DNA from: an uncultured Chloroflexota bacterium
Lineage (GTDB): Bacteria > Chloroflexota > Anaerolineae > Anaerolineales > Villigracilaceae
Assembly: GCA_903837815.1 (NCBI GenBank)
Contig: CAILWD010000090.1
Location: forward strand, 1-5,275
DNA length: 5,275 bases
Direction of reading: 5' to 3'
This document shows, piece after piece, positions 1 through 5,275 of this stretch. Both the position numbers and the translations under genes were made by a program. The stretch's first letter is position 1. Each line of letters opens with the position of its first letter. The notes under the pieces are model-generated. The model did not search any database. It was not told the origin of the DNA and was given only the letters and a program-made list of their open reading frames with translations.

Positions 1-28
1 ATCTGACAAAAGCGGATGAATGACCTCC

Positions 29-69
29 AAACAAAAACTCCGAAGCCCAAAACTTCGGAGTTTTTGTTT
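29..69. terminator. Bidirectional rho-independent terminator downstream of comEC
   Basis: A perfect 17-bp inverted repeat (arms 29-45 and 53-69, loop 46-52) has a GC-containing core, ACTCCGAAG/CTTCGGAGT, flanked by A and T runs. Read on the minus strand, the stem ends in TTTTTGTTT, the U-tract expected after comEC. Read on the plus strand it ends in TTTTTGTTTA, so it could also stop a convergent transcript entering from the left. The comEC stop codon (TAA, 68-70) lies in the outer A/T part of the stem. Seen directly in the sequence; termination activity is inferred. Confidence 0.85.
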
Positions 70-2440
70 ATTGTCCTCTTTCCGTCTCCACTCGCATGGA
101 TTCGCCGTCGGTGATGATTTGAATCCAGCCGCTGCGGTCTGTCCGCAGGAGGGAGTAGCCGCCGAGCGAATCAAGCACATCCTGCGAGGGCAAACCGTTC
201 AGGTCGCCAGCGGACACGCTCAGCACGGTTAACTGCGGGTTGACGTTCTCGATCAGGTCGGGCGGATTGCTTGGGGCGTAGCCCGCATCCGCCAGCAGCA
301 GCACATCCACTTTATCAATCACATTGCCGAACTCCAACTCGTCGAGAGTCCCTTCGCTGATGCCGATGGGAAGCAGGGCGCGGAAATTTTTATATTGGAT
401 GAGGAGCACGCTGCCGCGCACGCCCACAGCCTTGACCTCCACCCAAGCCTGGTCGCCCAACTCAAGCCTTTGTCCCACCTCAGCCTTGCTGACGGGGATG
501 CCTTGCGCCGCGAAATATTTGTCCAATGCCTGCGCGGGGAACGAGGCTTGTACGTTGCCGCTCCACAGCACGTTTTCGGGCGGAACCCTTTCCACCAGGC
601 GCGGAAGCGCCGCCAGTTGTTCCTCCTGCGTGGAAGCGATGATCAGCCAGTCGAGTTTGCGCGAGAAATACGGGAGTCGCCTGCCGAGTTCGTCGGAAAG
701 TTTCGAGGCGCTCTCGCCGCCGTTGATCAGCACGTTGCGTCCGTCGGGAGTTTGAATCAAAACCGCGTCTGCCGAACCCGCTTCGAGGAAGGTGATGCGC
801 AACTGCCCGTCGCCCGTGGTCGCGGACGCGCGCCAGATCATGATCGTGCAGGCGAACAGGAACATGAGAGTCGCCGTCAGCGCGACAGTGCGCAGTGACC
901 CGCTCAAGGCTTGAATCCGCTTTTTGATTTCATCCCAGTTGAAGGTCACGCCGAGCAGGAGGGCGTATCCCAGAACCAGATGCCAGAGTTCAACTTCCAC
1001 AAAAAGCAGGGAACTCCGCGCCAGTACGTCGAACAATTCCACCACGCGGATGGTGTATGCGGCGAACGGCTCGGCGAACCACGCGATGAGTTGTCCCAGC
1101 GGAAAGAGGATCAGGCTGGCGAAGACCGCCGCCCCGCCAAGCACCATCACTGCGGGCTGCACAAACAGAATGAACGGGTTGGCGATGAACGAGACAAGGG
1201 AGATGCGATTGAAATGGTATGCCATGATCGGAATGGTGGTCAGTTGCGCGGCGAAGGTCAGGGTGACGCTTTCGTTGAGAATCCGCGCAAAGGCTTTCAT
1301 GTCGTGTTTGAATAGTTTGGTGAGCAGGTTGAGGGTGAAATTGGAAAACGGCTCGGCGTACAGAATCAGACCGAGGGTGGCGGCGACGGAGAGTTGAAAA
1401 CCCACGTCCCAAAGCGCCATCGGGTTGAAGAAGAGCAGAATCAGCGCCGCAATCCCAAGCGAATTCATGCCGTTGTTGCGCCGCCCCAGTTGACGCGATG
1501 CCAGCGACAGGATGCCCATCAACGCCGCGCGGAAGACCGCCCAGTCCGCGCCGACGAGCAGGGTGTAAAAAAGAATCCCGACGATGGCTACGCCCGCGCC
1601 GATTCTTTCGCCGAAGATGTTTTTGAAGACCGCAAAGAAAATCCCCGCGATGATGGCGATGTTGAAACCAGAGATGGCGATGATGTGCGCCGTGCCTGTG
1701 TTCTTGAAGGCTGTTTGAAGTTCCTTCGTCATGCCCGTGTCCACGCCGAGGAGAATCCCTGCCAGCAGGGACGCTTCGGGGTCGTGATACAGGCGGTAGG
1801 TGTTTTCGAGCAACTTCCCCTTGAGCGTGTAAACGAAGCGAAAGAAGAGATTTCCGCCATTGCCCGGCAGGGTTGTGACTTCGTAGGTGGACATGGTCGA
1901 GTGAATGCCGTTTCGCGCGAGATAATCACGATAGGAGAATTCCTCGTTTTCGGGCGGAGTCTGCAAAAGTCCGCGCACCCGCACCCGTTGACCGTAGTCG
2001 TAGTCCGCGAGCGCCGAGGTGCGGACGAGAATTAACCCCGACGCGGGCATGTCACCGCTGCCTGAGTCCACGGCTTCGACATTGAGAGTCAAATTGGAAT
2101 AGCTATCGCGTTGATCAGGTGGCTCGTCCAGCGTGCCCGTGACCAATATCTCGTACTCGCGGTCGTTGTAAAAGGCGATGTGGAAGGCGTCGATGGTCGG
2201 CTGGCGGAATTGATACCACCACGCACCAAAGAGGAAGAAGGCAGGCAGGATGAAAAAATAATAATGAGAACCGGCAAGGGATTGGAAGGCGGGGAGCTTT
2301 GCAACTTCTGGCAGGCGGGAGAGAATGAAGAGGAAGATGAAAAAGAGTCCCAAACTAAGCCAGATGTTCGCTGGCAAAGTCCGCAGGCTGGCGAGGATAA
2401 TCCCCAAGGCGAATGAGATGGAAACCCATACCAATGGCAT
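68..2440 (-). CDS. comEC: ComEC/Rec2-family DNA-uptake membrane protein with degenerate C-terminal metallo-beta-lactamase-like domain
   Basis: ComEC forms the inner-membrane channel that carries single-stranded DNA into the cytoplasm during natural transformation. The 790-aa length is normal for the family. In order: N-terminal membrane helices (about 1-75); a soluble DUF4131-like, OB-fold-type region (about 80-190, with EYEILVTGTLDEPPDQRDS); the polytopic Competence domain (about 220-500), with the hallmark segments AHIIAISGFNIAIIAG (251-266), LVGADWAVFRAALMG (295-309) and DVGFQLSVAATLGL (345-358); a further helix at about 518-536; and a metallo-beta-lactamase-like domain (about 546-780). 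That last domain keeps its fold signature (FLEAGSADAVLIQTPDGRN) but not its metal ligands. The usual LIDGG is LINGG (571-575), the HxHxDH stretch is IASTQEEQLA (601-610), and the HHGS-type motif is ADAGYA (717-722). Uptake could survive without strand degradation, as a separate nuclease may act. The start is ATG at 2440, with no Shine-Dalgarno but a -10-like box just upstream. The gap to the HEPN gene is 47 bp. Confidence 0.94.
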   Translation of the reverse strand: MPLVWVSISFALGIILASLRTLPANIWLSLGLFFIFLFILSRLPEVAKLPAFQSLAGSHYYFFILPAFFLFGAWWYQFRQPTIDAFHIAFYNDREYEILVTGTLDEPPDQRDSYSNLTLNVEAVDSGSGDMPASGLILVRTSALADYDYGQRVRVRGLLQTPPENEEFSYRDYLARNGIHSTMSTYEVTTLPGNGGNLFFRFVYTLKGKLLENTYRLYHDPEASLLAGILLGVDTGMTKELQTAFKNTGTAHIIAISGFNIAIIAGIFFAVFKNIFGERIGAGVAIVGILFYTLLVGADWAVFRAALMGILSLASRQLGRRNNGMNSLGIAALILLFFNPMALWDVGFQLSVAATLGLILYAEPFSNFTLNLLTKLFKHDMKAFARILNESVTLTFAAQLTTIPIMAYHFNRISLVSFIANPFILFVQPAVMVLGGAAVFASLILFPLGQLIAWFAEPFAAYTIRVVELFDVLARSSLLFVEVELWHLVLGYALLLGVTFNWDEIKKRIQALSGSLRTVALTATLMFLFACTIMIWRASATTGDGQLRITFLEAGSADAVLIQTPDGRNVLINGGESASKLSDELGRRLPYFSRKLDWLIIASTQEEQLAALPRLVERVPPENVLWSGNVQASFPAQALDKYFAAQGIPVSKAEVGQRLELGDQAWVEVKAVGVRGSVLLIQYKNFRALLPIGISEGTLDELEFGNVIDKVDVLLLADAGYAPSNPPDLIENVNPQLTVLSVSAGDLNGLPSQDVLDSLGGYSLLRTDRSGWIQIITDGESMRVETERGQ

Positions 2441-2447
2441 GGTTGGG

Positions 2448-2453
2448 ATTGTA
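2448..2453 (-). promoter_or_regulatory. Candidate -10 box (TACAAT) for leaderless comEC transcription
   Basis: On the minus strand TACAAT is followed by seven bases (CCCAACC) and then the comEC ATG. A start site 7 nt after the -10 box would fall on the A of the ATG and give a leaderless mRNA. This agrees with the absence of any Shine-Dalgarno sequence before this start. No convincing -35 hexamer is visible 16-18 bases upstream. The box lies in the 47-bp gap after the HEPN gene, so comEC may be transcribed independently of the genes before it. The match could be chance. Confidence 0.5.
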
Positions 2454-2487
2454 CATTAGTTTTGAAAAGCGGAGCAGTCAGATGTAA

Positions 2488-2892
2488 TCACTCATCCTGT
2501 AATAACTTTTCCTCCGCCGAGGAAATGAATTTCTCCGCAAGATCCAAAGACATTTGCGCGTCCTCCCGAGTGAGTTCAGCTTCTTCTTCGTAATCCGCTG
2601 TCTGGCGCAAGTCAAACGCCTTGCGTAAAAACTTGCTCATTTCCTTTGGAAGAATTTTGGTCTTCACAAAATACTGGTCGAATAAAGCCAACACGCCTTG
2701 ATGTTTTGAGGTCTGCTGTCCGACCGTTGCAAGCAAAGCAAGCGCGGCATAGAACATGGCGTAGTATGCCCGATTGACCACGCTTGCTGGTGTCCCGTCC
2801 TGCGTAAATAAACTGACGCCATCTTTGAGGGTCGCGCGGGCGCGTTCCATGCGGTATTTTACAAGTTCCTTTTGCGTCGAATCCCGTTTCAC
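2488..2892 (-). CDS. HEPN-domain protein, partner of the upstream MNT nucleotidyltransferase (putative toxin-antitoxin component)
   Basis: A 134-aa protein starting at GTG 2892. It resembles the short HEPN proteins (PF05168/UPF0332 type) in ELVKYRMERARATLKDG (residues 9-25), VVNRAYYAMFYAALALL (38-54), TSKHQGVLALF (61-71) and LRQTADYEEEAELT (95-108). It should be an all-helical bundle. The GTG overlaps the MNT stop as GTGA, with a purine-rich GGAAGGGG about 9 bases upstream. The open frame runs 40 codons further upstream, but that part lies entirely within the MNT gene and does not look like the family. A later in-frame ATG (residue 15) would cut into the first helix. In MNT-HEPN modules the HEPN protein is the toxin, an RNase with an RX4-6H motif. 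Here the motif reads R41-AYYAMF-Y48, with Tyr in place of His, so catalysis is uncertain. Function as a toxin is inferred from context only. Confidence 0.88.
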   Translation of the reverse strand: MKRDSTQKELVKYRMERARATLKDGVSLFTQDGTPASVVNRAYYAMFYAALALLATVGQQTSKHQGVLALFDQYFVKTKILPKEMSKFLRKAFDLRQTADYEEEAELTREDAQMSLDLAEKFISSAEEKLLQDE

Positions 2893-3218
2893 GCCCTCAC
2901 CCCTTCCCGCTGGATGTTCTGATAAAAAGGCAGGAACGCGTAACGCTTCATCCGCTCCTTTGTGGTGGGAACGGTCGAAATCATCTTCCCCGCCTCGAAG
3001 CCAACTTCCCACGCAACATCTGAAACCGCCCCGCGCACTTTGGGATTTACCGCAGGCAGGATCACAAGCAGGTCAATGTCCGAGTCTTTTCTTGCATCGC
3101 CGCGCGCCTGCGAGCCATACATAATGACGGTCACAGACAGGTTTAATTCGCTCCTCAGGCGACTGCGGACTTCTTTGGCAAGTTTGAGAGCACGTACTCT
3201 TGGGCGGAGTTTCTTCAT
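2889..3218 (-). CDS. MNT-type minimal nucleotidyltransferase (putative antitoxin of an MNT-HEPN pair)
   Basis: A 109-aa protein of the DNA polymerase beta-like minimal nucleotidyltransferase superfamily. It has the complete GSX10DXD signature: G35-S36, then D47-I48-D49, within MYGSQARGDARKDSDIDLLV (33-52). The two Asp residues bind the metal ions used to transfer a nucleotide from an NTP. I see no clear third acidic residue in the usual downstream strand (KMISTVP, 78-84). The C-terminus, PFYQNIQREGVRA, is typical of short MNT proteins paired with HEPN genes. In studied type VII modules the MNT protein neutralises its HEPN partner by adding AMP to it; the same role here is inferred. The gene lies 19 bp after cobU, overlaps the HEPN start by 4 bases, and has a TATAAT box 6 bases before its ATG with no Shine-Dalgarno. 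It looks like a small cassette placed between cobalamin genes and comEC. Confidence 0.92.
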   Translation of the reverse strand: MKKLRPRVRALKLAKEVRSRLRSELNLSVTVIMYGSQARGDARKDSDIDLLVILPAVNPKVRGAVSDVAWEVGFEAGKMISTVPTTKERMKRYAFLPFYQNIQREGVRA

Positions 3219-3224
3219 ACGACA

Positions 3225-3230
3225 ATTATA
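3225..3230 (-). promoter_or_regulatory. Perfect -10 box (TATAAT) for leaderless transcription of the MNT-HEPN pair
   Basis: In the 19-base gap between the cobU stop (TAG, 3238-3240) and the MNT start codon, the minus strand reads TATAAT, then TGTCGT, then ATG. A start site 6-7 nt after the box falls at or next to the start codon, giving a leaderless mRNA. There is no Shine-Dalgarno in the gap. The -35 region would lie inside the 3' end of cobU and is not recognisable. The module could therefore be expressed separately from the cob operon, although read-through is also possible because no terminator follows cobU. Confidence 0.62.
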
Positions 3231-3237
3231 ATCCCGC

Positions 3238-3780
3238 CTACTTCACCATCATCGGAATCCCCGCCACCAAAAAGATAACCTTATCCGCTTCGCGGGCGAG
3301 GCGTTGATTTGCCCAGCCGAGCAGGTCGCGGTAGACCCGTCCCATTTGGTAGGGCGGGACAAGCCCCAAGCCGATTTCATTTGAAATAATCAGCCAGTCG
3401 GGTTGTCCAGCGCGGATTGCGGCAAGCAGGTCGGCTACTTCCTTGTAAACGGCTTCGGTGAAGGGGGCTTCATCCACAAGTTCGTCTTTCTCAAATTTCA
3501 TGAGCAAGTTGGTGGTGAGCAGGGTCATGCAATCCAAAATCACGAGGTCAGATTTGATTTCGCCGACGTGCGCCGCCACATCGAGCGGAATCTCCAACGT
3601 CTGCCAGTGAGCGGGTCGCTCGGACTGATGCTTTTGAATCCGCGACGACATTTCCTCATCGTCCAGTGCCTGCGCCGTGGCAAGGTACGTCACCGACTTG
3701 CCCGATTCTTCCGCAAGCCGTTGGGCGTAGGATGACTTTCCGCTTCTCGCGCCGCCGAGTAACAAGGTTATTTGTCCCAT
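3238..3780 (-). CDS. cobU: Adenosylcobinamide kinase / adenosylcobinamide-phosphate guanylyltransferase
   Basis: A bifunctional cytoplasmic enzyme of the nucleotide-loop branch of cobalamin synthesis. It phosphorylates adenosylcobinamide with ATP or GTP, then transfers GMP from GTP to give adenosylcobinamide-GDP, which condenses with the alpha-ribazole moiety. The 180-aa length is exactly that of the family. Visible motifs are the P-loop GGARSGKS (residues 9-16), YLATAQALDDEE (32-43), RIQKHQSERPAHW (47-59, the segment holding the His that carries GMP; H51 is the likely equivalent), the Walker B-like LVILDCMTLLTTNLL (79-93), ISNEIGLGLVPP (about 132-143), and the C-terminal LVAGIPMMVK. The start at ATG 3780 is supported by GGAG eight bases upstream and by the position of the P-loop. 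It overlaps the end of cobQ by 13 bases, so the two are translated from one message. The product of CobQ feeds this enzyme after aminopropanol attachment by CbiB/CobD, which is not in the window. Confidence 0.97.
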   Translation of the reverse strand: MGQITLLLGGARSGKSSYAQRLAEESGKSVTYLATAQALDDEEMSSRIQKHQSERPAHWQTLEIPLDVAAHVGEIKSDLVILDCMTLLTTNLLMKFEKDELVDEAPFTEAVYKEVADLLAAIRAGQPDWLIISNEIGLGLVPPYQMGRVYRDLLGWANQRLAREADKVIFLVAGIPMMVK

Positions 3781-5275
3781 ATTATTTTCTCCAGCAAGTC
3801 CATATTCAACGCGCCTTCCACTGAGTCAGCCAACAACTCCAAAGATTGATTGAAGATTTCGCTTTGCGATGCGCCGCCGCCGCGCCAGCCCAAACTTTCC
3901 AGCCAGGCATGACGGAACTCATCGTTGGCGAAAATGCCGTGCAGATAACAGCCCCAGATTTTACCGTCTGATGAAACGCTTCCGTCCGCGACTTTGACTT
4001 GTTGACCGTTGCGGCTGATGATTTCCAACCACGCAGTTTGACTCGGCGTCTCGCCCATGTGGATTTCGTACCCTTCGAGAAGCATGGACTCAAAAGTCTC
4101 CTGACTTTTGAGTTGAAAAATCGGGAGATTTTTGAGTCCAATACGCGCGCGAACTTGATAAGTGGCTTTCTCCTTCGAGAACTCGGTGCGGACGGGGAGC
4201 AAGCCCAAGCCCGCAGTTTGCTCCACTTTCGACTCGACGTGATGCGGGTCGGCGATGGCTTCGCCGAGCATTTGGTATCCGCCGCAAATGCCGACCACCG
4301 CGCCGCCGCTTTTGGAAAACTTCGTAACGGCTTCCGCCAACCCTGTTTTACGCAGCCAGTCCAAATCGGCGATGGTGCTTTTTGTGCCAGGGATGATGAC
4401 TGCGGACGGAGTCCCAAACTCTGCGGCAGACGAGACGTAGCGCAAGGTCACGCCTGACTCCGCTTTGAGCGGGTCGAAGTCGTCGAAGTTGGAGATGCGC
4501 GGCAAAGCCAAAACGGCGATATCGGTTTGGGAGACAGAGTCAGGCTGAGGCGAGGCAGCGAGAGCGGATTCAGAGTTGGAAAAGGCAAAGGGCTTGCGCG
4601 AAGCGTCTTCCACAGAAACCGCGTCTTCGTCGGGCAGGTTCAAATTTCGCAGGTAGAGCAACACACCGAGAACGGGAACGCCGCCCTTCTCTTCGAGGAT
4701 TTGCACACCGTCGGAAAAGAGCGCGAGGTCGCCACGAAACTTGTTGACCACCAGCCCGCGCACGAGGGCGCGTTCGTCGGGGTCGAGCAGCCAGAGCGTG
4801 CCGAGCAGTTGGGCAAAGATGCCGCCGCGGTCGATGTCGCCGATGAGCAGGACGGGCGACTGCGCGTAACGCGCCACCGCCATGTTGACGATGTCGCCGC
4901 GCCTGAGATTGATTTCCGCCGCGCTGCCCGCACCTTCGATGATGACGAGGTCATAGACGTCGCGCAGTCGGTCGAGGGCGGCGGTGACATGCTCCCAGAG
5001 GATTTCCTTTTTCTCGTAATAAGTTTTGGCTTCGAGCGTGTGCCACGGGCGACCCATCAGAATGACCTGCGAGCGCGAGTCGGCTTCGGGCTTGATGAGG
5101 ACGGGATTCATGTCCACGCTGGGGGCGAGTCCAGCGGCGGCAGCCTGCAAGGCTTGGGCGCGTCCAATCTCGGAACCGTCCGCGCAGACCGCCGCGTTGT
5201 TCGACATGTTCTGCGCCTTGAACGGGGCAACCTTGATTCCGCGCCGCGCATAGATTCGGCAGAGTGCGGTCACAA
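3768..5275 (-). CDS. cobQ: Cobyric acid synthase (glutamine-dependent), N-terminus cut by window edge
   Basis: Cytoplasmic amidotransferase that uses glutamine and ATP to amidate carboxylates b, d, e and g of adenosylcobyrinic acid a,c-diamide, giving adenosylcobyric acid. The frame is open through the right edge. The visible sequence begins at VTALCRIYARRG, so roughly 15-20 N-terminal residues with the first nucleotide-binding loop are outside; the GTG at 5273 is an internal Val, not a start. Counting that Val as 1: VAPFKAQNMSNNAAV (15-29), GSEIGRAQALQAAAAG (33-48), the synthetase motifs IIEGAGSAAEINLRRGD (111-127) and LIGDIDRGGIFAQL (143-156), a low-complexity linker (about 224-251), LPRISNFDDFDPL (257-269), then the class I glutaminase domain with nucleophile Cys330 in GICGGYQMLG and His445 in GCYLHGIFAN. 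Residues 379-396 are encoded by a palindromic DNA block and look like an added loop before GYEIHMG. The stop overlaps cobU by 13 bases. Confidence 0.97.
   Translation of the reverse strand, partial: VTALCRIYARRGIKVAPFKAQNMSNNAAVCADGSEIGRAQALQAAAAGLAPSVDMNPVLIKPEADSRSQVILMGRPWHTLEAKTYYEKKEILWEHVTAALDRLRDVYDLVIIEGAGSAAEINLRRGDIVNMAVARYAQSPVLLIGDIDRGGIFAQLLGTLWLLDPDERALVRGLVVNKFRGDLALFSDGVQILEEKGGVPVLGVLLYLRNLNLPDEDAVSVEDASRKPFAFSNSESALAASPQPDSVSQTDIAVLALPRISNFDDFDPLKAESGVTLRYVSSAAEFGTPSAVIIPGTKSTIADLDWLRKTGLAEAVTKFSKSGGAVVGICGGYQMLGEAIADPHHVESKVEQTAGLGLLPVRTEFSKEKATYQVRARIGLKNLPIFQLKSQETFESMLLEGYEIHMGETPSQTAWLEIISRNGQQVKVADGSVSSDGKIWGCYLHGIFANDEFRHAWLESLGWRGGGASQSEIFNQSLELLADSVEGALNMDLLEKIIWDK
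3789..3792 (-). promoter_or_regulatory. Ribosome binding site of cobU (GGAG) inside cobQ
   Basis: GGAG on the minus strand lies eight bases before the cobU ATG at 3780, within the last codons of cobQ. It fixes the cobU start and shows that ordinary Shine-Dalgarno initiation is used inside this operon. This contrasts with the MNT and comEC starts, which have -10-like boxes instead. Confidence 0.75.
4086..4139 (-). repeat. 54-bp double-hairpin palindromic element inserted in frame in cobQ
   Basis: The block is bounded by a 10-bp inverted repeat, GGACTCAAAA (4086-4095) and TTTTGAGTCC (4130-4139). Inside it are an 11-bp perfect hairpin (4088-4098 with 4103-4113, 4-base loop TCCT) and a 7-bp perfect hairpin (4116-4122 with 4127-4133, 4-base loop GGGA). 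The two hairpins look like diverged copies of one unit, since ACTCAAAA recurs at the start of each on the minus strand. The length is exactly 18 codons, encoding G379 to S396 of the partial CobQ, at a domain surface between VRARI and the conserved GYEIHMG. No T-run follows it, so it is not a terminator. It looks like a small mobile or REP/RPE-like repeat tolerated in a coding region; membership in a dispersed family cannot be seen from one copy. Confidence 0.72.

Noticed and set aside
20..232. Plus-strand open frame of 70 codons starting at the left edge
   Set aside because: It starts in front of the terminator hairpin, runs through it and then antisense to the comEC 3' end. Its peptide has no recognisable features.
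395..2416. Several plus-strand open frames and a minus-strand frame (990-1412) across comEC
   Set aside because: They are all shadows of the comEC frame, with Arg/His/Gln-rich or Ser/Arg-rich compositions typical of wrong-frame reading, while comEC matches its family over the full length.
2893..3012. 40-codon N-terminal extension of the HEPN gene
   Set aside because: It lies wholly within the MNT coding region and its peptide is unlike HEPN proteins. The GTG at 2892 with the GTGA overlap fits family length and operon layout.
3221..3237. Terminator between cobU and the MNT gene
   Set aside because: The 19-bp gap contains no inverted repeat able to form a stem, so read-through from the cob genes cannot be excluded.
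4086..4139. Palindromic block as a transcription terminator or attenuator
   Set aside because: It lies in the middle of cobQ, about 300 bases before its stop, and no T-run follows either hairpin on the minus strand.
3403..4457. Plus-strand frames antisense to cobU and cobQ (3403-3735, 3999-4457)
   Set aside because: No family resemblance and no upstream signals. They mirror the codon bias of the real minus-strand genes.
5271..5273. GTG at the right edge as the cobQ start codon
   Set aside because: Family members have about 15-20 more residues with a nucleotide-binding loop before (L)VTALCR, so this is an internal Val and the gene continues beyond the window.

Overview
The window is a compact, fully minus-strand stretch of bacterial chromosome. 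It reads, in transcription order from right to left: cobyric acid synthase (cobQ, N-terminus cut by the window edge), adenosylcobinamide kinase/guanylyltransferase (cobU), a small MNT-type nucleotidyltransferase, a HEPN-domain protein, and a ComEC/Rec2-family membrane protein. A strong bidirectional terminator closes the left end. No plus-strand gene is convincing. The moderately high GC, the protein wording and the TANNNT boxes directly in front of start codons suggest a free-living bacterium, perhaps Chloroflexota (Anaerolineae-like). That placement is an impression, not a demonstration, because no rRNA or marker gene is present.

Right part (3238-5275): cobQ and cobU overlap by 13 bases and are surely co-transcribed. 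CobQ amidates adenosylcobyrinic acid a,c-diamide to adenosylcobyric acid. After aminopropanol attachment (enzyme not in this window), CobU phosphorylates the product and activates it with GMP for nucleotide-loop assembly. Inside cobQ lies a 54-bp in-frame palindromic block (4086-4139), made of two hairpins bounded by inverted repeats. It encodes 18 residues and looks like a small repeat that inserted into the gene and was tolerated.

Middle part (2488-3218): an MNT/HEPN gene pair overlaps by 4 bases (GTGA). It has its own perfect TATAAT box in the 19-base gap after cobU. This is the layout of MNT-HEPN toxin-antitoxin modules. The HEPN partner has Tyr where the RX4-6H RNase motif would have His, so RNase activity is doubtful.

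Left part (1-2487): comEC is full length (790 aa) and keeps the membrane channel ('Competence') domain. Its C-terminal metallo-beta-lactamase-like domain has lost every metal-ligand motif I can place: the HxHxDH-type motif, the HHG-type motif and the LIDGG Asp. It may transport DNA without degrading a strand, or have another role. The comEC stop codon sits inside the stem of the terminator that ends the transcript.

The main points worth a second look are the degenerate nuclease domain of ComEC, the palindromic protein-coding insert in cobQ, the His-less HEPN with its MNT partner, and two apparently leaderless promoters.
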